From Clostridiales bacterium 1_7_47FAA (GTDB lineage Bacteria > Bacillota > Clostridia > Lachnospirales > Lachnospiraceae), in the NCBI GenBank assembly GCA_000155435.1, contig DS990261.1:180750-244749 (forward strand): a stretch of 64,000 nucleotides of DNA, given 5' to 3'. This document shows positions 1-8,118 of this stretch, piece by piece. The position numbers and the translations under genes were made by a program. The notes under the pieces are model-generated. The model saw only the letters and a list, made by a program, of their open reading frames with translations, made no database searches and was not told where the DNA came from. Numbering within the stretch: the stretch's first letter is position 1; each line of letters opens with the position of its first letter.

Positions 1-140
1 CGCCCTACCCCCATCATCCCCCCGCCCTACCCCCCATCCTACCCCCATCCCATATCATCACTTCCGATGCCGGATTTCCCATGACCAGATGGATTATTTC
101 CCGTCTTACCATAAAATTACCATTCATATACAAATTTTTC

Positions 141-171
141 TTGACATTCACCCCTCTTCACCCTTTACACT
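141..171 (+). promoter_or_regulatory. Promoter with 19-bp spacer ahead of the MerR gene
   Basis: TTGACA at 141-146 is followed after 19 bp by TACACT at 166-171. A 19-bp spacer is characteristic of promoters that MerR-family proteins activate by untwisting DNA, so the gene probably controls itself. A short ACAC/GTGT inverted repeat (167-170 and 176-179) lies at the -10 region. The promoter reading is inference. Confidence 0.5.
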
Positions 172-200
172 ATAGGTGTCCCGGGACAAGGAGGAATCAC

Positions 201-1043
201 ATGACAATAAAAGAAGTGGAATTACAGGTGGGTATCACAAAGGCCAATATCCGTTTTTATGAAAAAGAAGGCCTGTTATCCCCTGTGCGGAGTGCAAACA
301 ATTACAGGGAGTATAGTGCGGAGGATGTGGAACGTTTAAAGAAAGTACGGGTCCTGCGCATGATGGGGATATCCGTGGCTGATATCCGCCTGTTCATGAA
401 CGGCCAATGCACCATGGCTAGCCTGCTGGAAAAGCGGGTCGTGGAGATAGAAAAAGAGGAAGCGGCCCTGTACCAGATCAGGGAATTATGCCAGGAGGTC
501 AGGGAAATGGACTGGAGGTTCGAGACACTGAATCCGGGCTTTTTGGAACTGCGCATGAGCGAACTGAAGATGATGGGAGGGGAATTTATGAAGAAAGACA
601 GGATTGACCGTCTGTGCAGAATCAGGGACATGGCATTTTTATTCTGTTTCCTGTGTATCCTTTCAATGATTGTGTTTCCGGTGAACCAGGTGCTTGGAAT
701 AGGGATGCCTGACCGGCTGCTGCGGATATGGAAAATCGTCCTATGCATTTCCCCGTTCCCGGCCCTGATACTCTGGAGCATCACGGCCGGAAGGGCCAGG
801 TGGGGCGTGCCGGATATGAACCGGATCCTGACAGACAGCGGAAGCACCCTTAAAAATGTGGAGAAGGAAAAAGGGAAAGCCTACGAGAGGGCGTGGAGGT
901 TTAACCAGGTATGCCTGCTGTCGCTGCTCATCATTCCGGTTAACCGTATGTTGGAAATCACCCTTCCCGTGTGGGTGACGGTCATATGGGTGGTTGTGGT
1001 GTTCGGATCGACAGTGGTGCTTATGATCATGAAGAACCGATAA
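201..1043 (+). CDS. MerR-family regulator with four membrane segments
   Basis: A MerR winged-helix domain fills residues 1-70 (VELQVGITKANIRFYEKEGL), followed by a dimerisation helix to about residue 110. The remaining half is not a soluble ligand domain. It has four hydrophobic segments near residues 143-165, 175-195, 234-252 and 255-276, so this appears to be a membrane-anchored regulator. The ATG at 201 is preferred over an in-frame ATG at 81 because AGGAGG lies just before it and the promoter lies between the two. The protein is 280 residues. MerR proteins with C-terminal membrane domains occur in clostridia, but their signal is generally unknown. No obvious partner gene adjoins it. Confidence 0.8.
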   Translation: MTIKEVELQVGITKANIRFYEKEGLLSPVRSANNYREYSAEDVERLKKVRVLRMMGISVADIRLFMNGQCTMASLLEKRVVEIEKEEAALYQIRELCQEVREMDWRFETLNPGFLELRMSELKMMGGEFMKKDRIDRLCRIRDMAFLFCFLCILSMIVFPVNQVLGIGMPDRLLRIWKIVLCISPFPALILWSITAGRARWGVPDMNRILTDSGSTLKNVEKEKGKAYERAWRFNQVCLLSLLIIPVNRMLEITLPVWVTVIWVVVVFGSTVVLMIMKNR

Positions 1044-1117
1044 TCACGAAGAAGTGGTAGATATGAAGAACCGGTAAAACGCAGTCCCGTTGCCCGCTAC
1101 CCATTGCCCGCTACCCC
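1029..1117. repeat. Short direct repeats over and after the MerR stop codon
   Basis: The last codons and stop of the MerR gene (ATGAAGAACCGATAA, 1029-1043) recur as ATGAAGAACCGGTAA at 1063-1077, an offset of 34 bp. A second set, TTGCCCGCTACCC plus one base, occurs back to back at 1090-1103 and 1104-1117. The first 52 bases of the window hold a similar C-rich repetitive spacer. Confidence 0.7.
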
Positions 1118-1144
1118 TGGCCCGCATTTCCCCCAAAACCACGG

Positions 1145-1174
1145 TTGCGTTCAGATGGAAAAGAATGGTATACT
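1145..1174 (+). promoter_or_regulatory. Putative sigma-A promoter for the YkgJ-like gene
   Basis: TTGCGT at 1145-1150 and TATACT at 1169-1174 are separated by 18 bp and lie about 47 bp before the start codon at 1221. Confidence 0.5.
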
Positions 1175-1220
1175 AAACACATATTTAAGTGGTAAATAAA
1201 CGAAGTGAGAGGATTCTGTT

Positions 1221-1928
1221 ATGGAACGCAAGGTCAGCCTGGAAGAGATATCTGACGGAAAACTGTATGGAAGCAATGACCTGGTAAAGGCGGATTGCGG
1301 CGACTGCAGCGGATGTTCTGCGTGCTGCCGGGGCATGGGAAGTTCCATCCTTCTGGACCCCTATGATATCATGCGCTTGACAAAGGGGCTGCATATGCAG
1401 TTTGAACAGCTGCTGTCAGGCCATCTTGAACTGAATGTGGTGGATTATATGATCCTTCCCAACCTTAAGATGTCCGGCGGTGATGAAAGGTGCAGTTTCC
1501 TGAATGACCAGGGGCGGTGCTCCATCCATCCCATCCGTCCCGGCTTCTGCCGTCTGTTTCCCCTTGGAAGGGTTTACGAGGACCGCTCCTTCCGGTATTT
1601 TCTCCAGGTTCACGAATGCCTCAGGGAGAACCGGACCAAGGTAAAGGTGCGCAAATGGATAGACACCCCGGATTTTAAGGCGTATGAGCGGTTTGTGGCG
1701 GACTGGCATTATTTCCTGAAAGACCTGGGGGAAGCCATGAAGGACAGCGGCAGCCAGGAGACCATGAAGGCCGTGAACATGTATGTGCTGAACCGGTTCT
1801 ATGTAACCCCCTACGGGGAGAATGAGGATTTTTATCCGCAGTTCTACAGACGGCTGGAGGAAGCAGCCGCATTTGCAGCCGGCCAGGGAATCCGCACAGG
1901 CGGCCAATACGGCAGCGAAAACGGATAA
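1221..1928 (+). CDS. YkgJ-family cysteine-cluster protein
   Basis: A dense cysteine cluster near residues 26-36 (CGDCSGCSACC) and later cysteines in RCSIHPIRPGFCRLFPLG match the YkgJ/UPF0153 family. These proteins are thought to bind zinc or an iron-sulfur centre, and no reaction is established. The protein is 235 residues and soluble, with no signal peptide. The start at 1221 follows a GAGAGG-like ribosome site. Nitroreductase and ketopantoate-reductase-like genes follow in the same direction with short gaps, so the three may be co-transcribed, though no shared pathway is evident. Confidence 0.8.
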   Translation: MERKVSLEEISDGKLYGSNDLVKADCGDCSGCSACCRGMGSSILLDPYDIMRLTKGLHMQFEQLLSGHLELNVVDYMILPNLKMSGGDERCSFLNDQGRCSIHPIRPGFCRLFPLGRVYEDRSFRYFLQVHECLRENRTKVKVRKWIDTPDFKAYERFVADWHYFLKDLGEAMKDSGSQETMKAVNMYVLNRFYVTPYGENEDFYPQFYRRLEEAAAFAAGQGIRTGGQYGSENG

Positions 1929-1979
1929 GAAAGCGGACAGAATACTGGAAAATGGCAAAATGAACAGGAGGAACATGTT

Positions 1980-2519
1980 ATGGGACTGAATGAAATCTTA
2001 AGCGGGAGAAGAAGCATACGCAGGTATAAAGCCGGTGCAGGGGTGGACCCGGCCCTGATCCGGGAAATGCTGGAGGCGGCGATTCAGGCGCCATCCTGGA
2101 AAAATTCCCAGACATCCAGATACTACGTGGTCATGTCAGGGGAAATGCTGGAAAAGGTAAAGGCATCCTGCCTTCCGGAATTCAACCAGAAGAACTGTAA
2201 GGATGCGCCGGTACTCATTGTCACGGCATTTGTGAAAAACCATTCAGGACATGACAACCAGGGCTGTCCGGTAAATGAACTGGGCAATGGCTGGGGCGCC
2301 TATGACCTGGGACTTCACGATGCCAACCTGATCCTTAAGGCCAGGGAGCTGGGCCTGGATACCCTGATAATGGGAATCCGCGACGCGGATGGGTTAAGGA
2401 AGCTTCTGGGGATTGACGGGAACCAGGAAGTGGTGTCGGTCATTGCCGTTGGATATAGGGACACCGACCCTGCCATGCCGGCCAGGAAGGGCGTGGAGGA
2501 GATTGCCCGTTTTTACTAA
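1980..2519 (+). CDS. Nitroreductase-family flavoprotein
   Basis: At 179 residues this is a short nitroreductase-fold protein. The N-terminal SGRRSIRRYKAGAGVD and the later QAPSWKNSQTSRYYVV are the usual FMN-contacting and dimer regions, and the C-terminal half carries the typical VVSVIAVGY strand. Members use NAD(P)H to reduce nitro compounds, quinones or similar acceptors. The substrate cannot be read from the sequence. A strong AGGAGG stands about ten bases before the start, and the gene lies 51 bp downstream of the YkgJ-like gene. Confidence 0.85.
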   Translation: MGLNEILSGRRSIRRYKAGAGVDPALIREMLEAAIQAPSWKNSQTSRYYVVMSGEMLEKVKASCLPEFNQKNCKDAPVLIVTAFVKNHSGHDNQGCPVNELGNGWGAYDLGLHDANLILKARELGLDTLIMGIRDADGLRKLLGIDGNQEVVSVIAVGYRDTDPAMPARKGVEEIARFY

Positions 2520-2582
2520 TGATGTTTATCAGAGGGCATTTTCACGGTAAAGTAACTGGATTATGGAGACGGAGGGCGGCAT

Positions 2583-3524
2583 ATGGACAGGATTAAGAGG
2601 GTATCCATTGTAGGGATGGGAGCCATGGGGATTTTATACGGGGATTTCTTCGCCAATGCGCTGGGAAGGGAACAGGTTACCTTCCTGGCTGACAGTGACA
2701 GGACCCGGCGGTACAGGAATACCCCGGTATATTGTAATGGAAGGAAGCTGGATTTCCGGATTCAGGACGGGGCCGTGCCCGATTCCCAGGGACCTGCCGG
2801 GCTGTTGATTTTTGCTGTTAAGGCAACTGCTTTGGAGGATGCCATCAGCGTGGCCAGGAACCAGGTCGGAAGGGACACGGTCATACTGTCCGTGCTCAAC
2901 GGCATTATCAGCGAGGCTGTGATTGGGGAGGCGCTGGGCATGGAGCATGTGCTCTACTGCGTATCCCAGGGCATGGATGCGGTGAAGCTGGGAAATGAGC
3001 TGACCTATTCCCACATGGGCCAGGTATGCATCGGGATACCGGAGGACCAGGCATATAAGGAGCCGATGCTTTCAGCAGTCACGGATCTGTTTGACCAGAC
3101 CGGATTTCCATATACACGGGAACCGGATATCATCCGGCGTCTGTGGTGCAAATGGATGCTTAATGTGGGCGTGAACCAGACCGTCATGGTGGCGGAAGGA
3201 ACCTATGGTACGGTTCAGCATCCCGGCAGGGAACGTCAGATGATGCGGGACGCCATGGCAGAGGTGGTTGCATTGGCGGGGAAGGAAAACATACGGGTGA
3301 CCGAGGAGGACCTGCAGGGCTATGTGGATTTGATTGATACCCTGAATCCGGATGGGATGCCCTCCATGCGCCAGGACGGCATTGCCAAAAGGCAGTCCGA
3401 AGTGGAATTCTTCGCGGGCACGGTCATACGGATGGCGGAGCGTCATGGGCTTGACGTGCCGGTGAACAGGGAGCTGTACCGGAAGATAAAAGAGATGGAG
3501 GCGGGATATACGGGGATTGGATGA
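2583..3524 (+). CDS. Ketopantoate reductase-like (ApbA/PanE family) protein
   Basis: The 313-residue protein opens with a Rossmann motif (VSIVGMGAMGILYG) and ends with the helical C-terminal domain of the ApbA/PanE family (KWMLNVGVNQ at the centre). Family members reduce 2-dehydropantoate or related 2-oxo acids with NADPH. No panB or panC neighbour is present, so a pantothenate role is unproven. The stop codon is followed in the same reading frame by an open stretch of 88 codons that includes a 12-bp tandem repeat, described separately. Confidence 0.8.
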   Translation: MDRIKRVSIVGMGAMGILYGDFFANALGREQVTFLADSDRTRRYRNTPVYCNGRKLDFRIQDGAVPDSQGPAGLLIFAVKATALEDAISVARNQVGRDTVILSVLNGIISEAVIGEALGMEHVLYCVSQGMDAVKLGNELTYSHMGQVCIGIPEDQAYKEPMLSAVTDLFDQTGFPYTREPDIIRRLWCKWMLNVGVNQTVMVAEGTYGTVQHPGRERQMMRDAMAEVVALAGKENIRVTEEDLQGYVDLIDTLNPDGMPSMRQDGIAKRQSEVEFFAGTVIRMAERHGLDVPVNRELYRKIKEMEAGYTGIG

Positions 3525-3569
3525 AGATTCCTGACGCATGGATATAAAGATAGATACGGGGAAATACAC

Positions 3570-3671
3570 AAGGAAACATACAAGGACACATACAAGAAAA
3601 CATACAGGGAAACGCACAAGGACACATACAAGGATACATATAAGGAAACATACAGGGAAACACACAAGGGA
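3570..3671. repeat. 12-bp tandem repeat, 8.5 copies
   Basis: Eight full units of the form RAGGRMACATAC plus a half unit run from 3570 to 3671. The unit is a multiple of three, so all frames stay open. In the frame of the preceding ketopantoate-reductase-like gene the repeat would read as K-E/D-T-Y tetrapeptides, continuing from its TGA (3522) to a TGA at 3789. The partly similar ATAGATACGGGGAAAT just upstream resembles the gene's own 3' end. Confidence 0.85.
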
Positions 3672-3722
3672 CAGAATGATTTACAGCCATGGATGAAGGT
3701 GGCTGTAAATGTTCTGTCCCTT
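3666..3722. other. Long hairpin between convergent genes
   Basis: The left arm 3666-3688 (AAGGGACAGAATGATTTACA and on) pairs with the right arm 3701-3722 with only a one-base bulge. It sits between the convergent ketopantoate-reductase-like and SGNH-hydrolase genes. There is no T-tract, so it is either a weak bidirectional terminator or a REP-like element. Confidence 0.6.
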
Positions 3723-3768
3723 AACGCATCGGGAGATGTTTATAAATTCCTTCCTGACCTGATCCATC

Positions 3769-4404
3769 TTATGGTTCAAAAAATGATTTGACAACCGTCA
3801 TGATGCCTTCCGCCAAAGCCCCATGGTTTTTGGCATCCATATGGAGCTGGTCCAGGGAACTGGCCTGGGCCAGGGAAGCGGCGTCTATATACATACAGCC
3901 AAGGGATTTGGCGACCTGTCCATAAAGCGGGGCCAGGTTCCTTGACTTGACAGGAGAAGTTTCATCAAAGCTTGCAAAGGGACAGTGGTCCATGTCCTCT
4001 CCGATATGGATGGGGGACACAACCAGGATCTGGGGGACCTTATAGCCCGGGCCGTAATCAAAATGCTGTACCAGGTTACACAGGTTTTCCATGCCTTTTG
4101 CAATGATTTTAGGCGTTGCATTCAGATGGACCTTGCAGTCGTTGGTTCCAAGGGCGAGAATCACCAAATCCAGCGGTTTGTGGCTCTGGAGGGCAATGGG
4201 AAGCGCCTGGATCCCGCAGCGTCCCGGCTCCAGCGGGTCATCCCAGACCGTGGTGCGTCCGCCCATCCCTTCTTCAATCACATAATATTCAGGACCTAAA
4301 AGTACCTGCAGGCGTCCTGGCCAGCGGGTGTTCCATGCATGGCGCCCTCCCTTTGGATTGGTACCGAAGGTATTGGAATCACCAAAGCAGAGAATATTAA
4401 TCAT
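3769..4404 (-). CDS. SGNH/GDSL esterase, arylesterase type
   Basis: The protein has 211 residues and all SGNH blocks: GDS with Ser10 in CFGDSNTFG, the Gly block near residues 48-51 (GGRTT), GTND with Asn89, and DQLH with Asp185 and His188. The pattern VIEEGMGGRTTVWDDP and LDLVILALGTNDCK is close to the Mycobacterium smegmatis arylesterase/acyltransferase subgroup as I recall it. It probably hydrolyses small acyl esters in the cytoplasm, since no signal peptide is present. The ATG at 4404 is chosen over one at 4440 because AAGGAGG precedes it at good spacing. It is transcribed convergently to the preceding gene. Confidence 0.85.
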   Translation of the reverse strand: MINILCFGDSNTFGTNPKGGRHAWNTRWPGRLQVLLGPEYYVIEEGMGGRTTVWDDPLEPGRCGIQALPIALQSHKPLDLVILALGTNDCKVHLNATPKIIAKGMENLCNLVQHFDYGPGYKVPQILVVSPIHIGEDMDHCPFASFDETSPVKSRNLAPLYGQVAKSLGCMYIDAASLAQASSLDQLHMDAKNHGALAEGIMTVVKSFFEP

Positions 4405-4509
4405 AAACAATGCCTCCTTCTTTTTGCTGTTTTCTATCATATCATAAGTGATAGTAAAATACAGGGATTTATGATAAAATATACAAAACTGTAACAGGAG
4501 GCGCTGTAT

Positions 4510-5430
4510 ATGAAAAATTTATCCAGGGAGTTTGTGGGAAGGACAATCCGGGCATTGCTGTTCATTGGCCTGGTGGTCATACTCTGTACCGCCGTATCCA
4601 GTGCAGGCCTGTTCCTGGCGTCCAGATTCGGACTGACCAGATCCAGGGAGCAGGTTCCCCTGACCGCACTTTCCATAGAAGGGGAAGGCAGTGTAGAACT
4701 GCCCCAGCGTGGGAAAATGGTGGAAGGAGAGGGCTGGAGACTGAGGAATTCCAGGGATATCTACACCCTTACCCTTGATAACGCCATGATTGGGGACGGG
4801 TCCGGGCAGCCGGCCATTTCCATATACGGGGACCTAATCATGGAATTGAAGAAAGACAGCGGCAACTGGATAAGCTCTGATGGCAATGGCATACAGATAG
4901 AATCAGGGACCCTTGTCATCCGCGGAACCGGAAGCCTGAAGATTGACGCCGGGGGCGCAGCCATTGCCGGAAGCAGTATGGAATCCCCTCTCCCTGCGTG
5001 CAGGATAGAAGATGGAGAATTGGAAATAACTGGTAATGATTTTGGCATTACAGGCGTTGAACTGGAACTGGCCGGCGGAACCGGGATTATAGAGGCTAAA
5101 TCTGAAACAGGAACCGGTATCTGCGCCGGAAGGCTTCTTGCGGAGCCGTCCCTGGGCAGTTTTACAATCCGTGGAAATGCAGGCGCGGTCCTCCTGGCCA
5201 GCCCCCAGCCAGGCACACCTGGGATATCCATACCGGACCAGGTCCGCATCCTTCCCCAGTCAGCCGGGATAAAAACATGGGGGACTGCCCGGATAAAGGG
5301 ACTGCCAGGCAGCAGCCCGGACCTTTTATACAATGTAAAAACCATTGTATCCCAGGATGCGGTAACCAATCATCCTGGCGCCGGGGATACCTATGTGGGT
5401 GAGCCGGAGATTACATTGATAGGAAAATGA
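4510..5430 (+). CDS. Membrane-anchored beta-helix-like protein
   Basis: An N-terminal hydrophobic segment (about residues 13-36) anchors a 270-residue extracytoplasmic part. Repeated short strands such as NAMIGDGSGQPAISIYGDLI, GNGIQIESGTLVIRGTGSLK and later GIEV-type turns resemble the carbohydrate-binding, pectate-lyase-like beta-helix domain (DUF4353 type) found in clostridial surface proteins. No catalytic residues can be named. The start follows AGGAGG at good distance. An ArsC-like gene begins 37 bp downstream. The family placement is from pattern only. Confidence 0.6.
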   Translation: MKNLSREFVGRTIRALLFIGLVVILCTAVSSAGLFLASRFGLTRSREQVPLTALSIEGEGSVELPQRGKMVEGEGWRLRNSRDIYTLTLDNAMIGDGSGQPAISIYGDLIMELKKDSGNWISSDGNGIQIESGTLVIRGTGSLKIDAGGAAIAGSSMESPLPACRIEDGELEITGNDFGITGVELELAGGTGIIEAKSETGTGICAGRLLAEPSLGSFTIRGNAGAVLLASPQPGTPGISIPDQVRILPQSAGIKTWGTARIKGLPGSSPDLLYNVKTIVSQDAVTNHPGAGDTYVGEPEITLIGK

Positions 5431-5467
5431 TTCAGGAACACACATGAAAGAAAGGATGGAAATTCAG

Positions 5468-5824
5468 ATGAATATGACCGTATTATGTTACAAAAAGTGC
5501 AGCACCTGCCAGAAGGCATTAAAGTGGCTGGATGCCAATGGAATCAAGTATGAGGAAAGGCCTATTAAGGAAGAGCATCCCAGCCAGGAGGAACTGAGGG
5601 AATGGTATAAAAAGAGCGGACTTCCCCTGAAGAAATTCTTCAACACCAGTGGAAACATTTACAAGGAAATGTCACTGAAGGACAAGCTGCCCCAGATGAG
5701 TGAGGAGGAGCAGCTGGCCCTTCTTGCCACGGACGGCATGCTGGTAAAGCGTCCGCTGGTAATCGCGGACGGATTCGTGCTTACTGGTTTTAAGGAGGCA
5801 GAGTGGAAGGAGAAGATGCTGTAG
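5468..5824 (+). CDS. ArsC/Spx-family thioredoxin-fold protein
   Basis: From the ATG at 5468 the protein is 118 residues, the usual length of the ArsC/Spx/YffB family. It begins MTVLCYKKCSTCQKALKWLD with a CxxC pair and later carries the family's K-R-P-L-V segment (LVKRPLVIADGFVLTGF). Members are arsenate reductases or Spx-like regulators of RNA polymerase. With no arsenic genes nearby, the role is open. In-frame ATG codons also occur at 5444, 5456 and 5474. The one at 5444 has a usable AGGAA site, so the start is uncertain by a few residues. Confidence 0.8.
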   Translation: MNMTVLCYKKCSTCQKALKWLDANGIKYEERPIKEEHPSQEELREWYKKSGLPLKKFFNTSGNIYKEMSLKDKLPQMSEEEQLALLATDGMLVKRPLVIADGFVLTGFKEAEWKEKML

Positions 5825-5860
5825 CCGGCAGGTCCTTACTCTGTGGGCACAAGTACAGCC

Positions 5861-6730
5861 CTATTCAGCAGCCACAAGGTCATCCAGGGAACCGAAATGG
5901 TATCCCATCCCTTCCCACTTTGTCAGGAGTTCATCCAGGATCTGTCCATTGGTTTTAGAGGTACTGTGAAGGAGGACGATGGCGCCGGGGTGGATGCGGC
6001 CCAGAAGCTTTTTAAAGGCTTCTTCCTTGGTTGGCTGTTTGTCTTCATACCAGTCCACATAGGCGAGGCTCCAGAAAAAGGTCCGGTAGCCCATGTCATT
6101 GGCCATTTTCAGGTTGCTCTCGCTGTATTTACCCTGCGGGGGGCGGTAGTATTTCTTCATGGGCTGGCCGGTGGTCTGCTGGTACAGGCTTTCCAGGTCA
6201 TTCAATTCCTTTTCAAAGGATTCTTTGGTGGAAATCTTGGACATGTCCGGATGATGGAAGGTATGGTTGCCAACCGTGTGTCCTTCAGCCACCATACGCT
6301 TTACCAGGTCGGGACTGGTTTCAATGTAGTTGCCTACCAGGAAAAATGTGGCGTGTGCATTATGCTTTTTCAGGGCGTCCAGGATGGCGCCTGTGTTCCC
6401 ATTTTCATATCCTGCATCAAAGGTCAGATAAATCACCTTATCCTGTGTATTCTGGGCATAGTAGGCGTTGAACTGTTTCAGATAATCCGCAGTGGCGTTG
6501 CCGATGGGCATCTGTCCCTCATTGGGAAAGCTTAAGCCCCAGTTGCCGTCCGCGGATGTTGTGACAGCCTCGGGGGCGCTGGCATAGTCTGCTGCCTTTA
6601 GTCCCTGGTTGTATTCCACAACCTGGGCTGTCAGCCGCCCGGCGCAGAAGGCCAGGGCAAACAGCATGGTGGTTTTTAGAAGTTTTTTAATAGGAAGTTT
6701 GGCAGAAAGTCTTCTGAGCCTGTTTTTCAT
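5861..6730 (-). CDS. Polysaccharide deacetylase, PdaA type
   Basis: A 289-residue NodB-fold protein with an N-terminal basic stretch and a membrane anchor at about residues 18-35. The first motif reads TFDAGYENG rather than the usual TFDDG, as in the sporulation muramic-lactam deacetylase PdaA, and is followed by GNHTFHHPD (metal-binding His pair), RPPQGKYS and IVLLHS. The family removes acetyl groups from N-acetylmuramic acid so that delta-lactam can form in spore cortex, acting outside the membrane. The PdaA-like motif and size make this more likely than chitin deacetylase. It lies convergent to the ArsC-like gene. Confidence 0.8.
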   Translation of the reverse strand: MKNRLRRLSAKLPIKKLLKTTMLFALAFCAGRLTAQVVEYNQGLKAADYASAPEAVTTSADGNWGLSFPNEGQMPIGNATADYLKQFNAYYAQNTQDKVIYLTFDAGYENGNTGAILDALKKHNAHATFFLVGNYIETSPDLVKRMVAEGHTVGNHTFHHPDMSKISTKESFEKELNDLESLYQQTTGQPMKKYYRPPQGKYSESNLKMANDMGYRTFFWSLAYVDWYEDKQPTKEEAFKKLLGRIHPGAIVLLHSTSKTNGQILDELLTKWEGMGYHFGSLDDLVAAE

Positions 6731-6806
6731 TCTGATTTCATTCCGTTTCAGACGTGTTTACTTAAATATATAGGGGAATGGGATGTACCATTCCACAAAA
6801 ACGGAA

Positions 6807-7313
6807 TTATATTTTCTTATACATGATGTGCCGGGGGAGGGAACCGTATTTCCGCGTGGTTTCTACAATCCCAAACCCCAGCCTGAGAAAATTATTGAGG
6901 CTGTATAGGTTGTCCGGATGGACCGTGCCCATAAGATGGCAGAAGGAGGTCGGGGTAAGGTAATCCTCCCCGTATTTCATCAGCGTATACTGAAGGCCCT
7001 TGCCGCGGAAATCCGGCAGGACAGCCAGGGAATCCATATAAGCAACCTTCCGTAAATCCTCCGGCCCCAGATTCACATAATGCCCCAGGTTGTCATCTGC
7101 CCCACCGGGATAGTGGATGATGAAAAATGCCCCGATCCGGCCATGTTGGACGGCTTTAAACACAATGCCCTTATCCTGGTCCATTATGTGTTCCAGGATG
7201 TAGTCCACTGTATCAATACAGTACCAACCCTTGTCCTCCAATAGGGAACTGGTCACGGACATGATATGGTGGATTTCATTTGCATCAGATGGTTCTGCAC
7301 GTAAGATTTCCAT
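6807..7313 (-). CDS. GNAT-family N-acetyltransferase
   Basis: The 168-residue protein opens with MEILRAEPSDANEIHHIM, typical of GNAT proteins, and contains the acetyl-CoA loop region LAVLPDFRGKGLQYTLMKYG, in which R-G-K-G is the pyrophosphate-binding signature. The C-terminal half has N-x-x-S-L-N-N-F-L-R-L-G-F. It transfers an acyl group to an unknown amine. AGGAGG stands five bases before the ATG. It appears monocistronic, between the deacetylase and a DUF2000 gene on the same strand. Confidence 0.85.
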   Translation of the reverse strand: MEILRAEPSDANEIHHIMSVTSSLLEDKGWYCIDTVDYILEHIMDQDKGIVFKAVQHGRIGAFFIIHYPGGADDNLGHYVNLGPEDLRKVAYMDSLAVLPDFRGKGLQYTLMKYGEDYLTPTSFCHLMGTVHPDNLYSLNNFLRLGFGIVETTRKYGSLPRHIMYKKI

Positions 7314-7440
7314 AGTTACCTCCTGCCTGGCGTGATGGTTTGTCTATGTTCAGAGACTGCCTGAAATTATAGTACCATGATTTTGGCAAAATGTCATTGC
7401 GGCGGGAGGAGATTCTTAATCATCTGGATAAATGTATTGC

Positions 7441-7863
7441 CTATCTCAGCAGGGGAAGGTTCCCGGTCAGTTTGTTGACCAGCTTTTTGGAACCGCAGAT
7501 TCCGATGCCAAGATACTGGAATTCCTTTTCCTCGGCCTTTGCAGCCTTGTCAATGAATTCATCGTAGGTCCTGCAGCCCTGGGCCACATCGGAAAAATCC
7601 ACAACCATTAAATCAGAATAACCGGGCTGGTAGAGCTGTTCGCGGATGAATCGGATTTTTTCCTTATCCGCCTTCAGGATTGGAACCGGAAATTCTATGA
7701 TTCCAAGATGCTCCCTCCCGCTTTTATCCACGACGTCCGGTCCGACTGTTTCCGGCATGTGCTTACCAAGGGTTATTCCCATGATTCCGGCTGTATTGGC
7801 AATGACGCCTAAGGGCAAATCTTCATCCATGACCATGACACATTTCTGGTTTTGCATATCCAT
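7441..7863 (-). CDS. DUF2000-family protein
   Basis: The 140-residue soluble protein begins MDMQNQKCVMVMDEDLPLGV and continues with ANTAGIMGITLGKHMPE, the signature pattern of the DUF2000 family, whose function is unknown. The ATG at 7863 is chosen because AAGGAG lies ahead of it. An upstream in-frame ATG at 7923 lacks a ribosome site. The gene is divergent from the MarR-type gene that follows, with about 255 bp between them. A regulatory link through the MarR operators is possible but not shown. Confidence 0.75.
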   Translation of the reverse strand: MDMQNQKCVMVMDEDLPLGVIANTAGIMGITLGKHMPETVGPDVVDKSGREHLGIIEFPVPILKADKEKIRFIREQLYQPGYSDLMVVDFSDVAQGCRTYDEFIDKAAKAEEKEFQYLGIGICGSKKLVNKLTGNLPLLR

Positions 7864-8013
7864 ATTTCTTGACTCCTTTTCAGATACATTCTGGTATATT
7901 CCGCTTATTCCTTGGTTTTTCAATGATTCAATGCTTATTTTAACATTATGATCAGAAAATTTCTTGGAAGATATGACACTGGGTAGACCTTGGATGGATT
8001 GTAAGAAAATAAA

Positions 8014-8084
8014 TAATTAGGTACCTTGACAAAAATGGTATAACCGTGTATGATGATAATGTAAAAACATAAGGTACCTAATTA
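8014..8084 (+). promoter_or_regulatory. MarR-gene promoter flanked by paired operators
   Basis: A consensus promoter (TTGACA 8026-8031, 17-bp spacer, TATGAT 8049-8054) is bracketed by two 14-bp sites that are exact inverted copies: TAATTAGGTACCTT at 8014-8027 and AAGGTACCTAATTA at 8071-8084. Each contains the palindrome AGGTACCT. The first overlaps the -35 box and the second lies just past the expected transcription start. This fits autorepression by the MarR protein encoded next. Confidence 0.75.
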
Positions 8085-8118
8085 ATTAAAATCAGGAATA
8101 GAGAAAGAGGGATTGCAA

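Noticed and set aside
1-52. C-rich repetitive stretch at the window start as a possible gene end or recombination site
   Set aside because: Too short and simple to support any call. Similar C-rich spacer occurs at 1080-1130.
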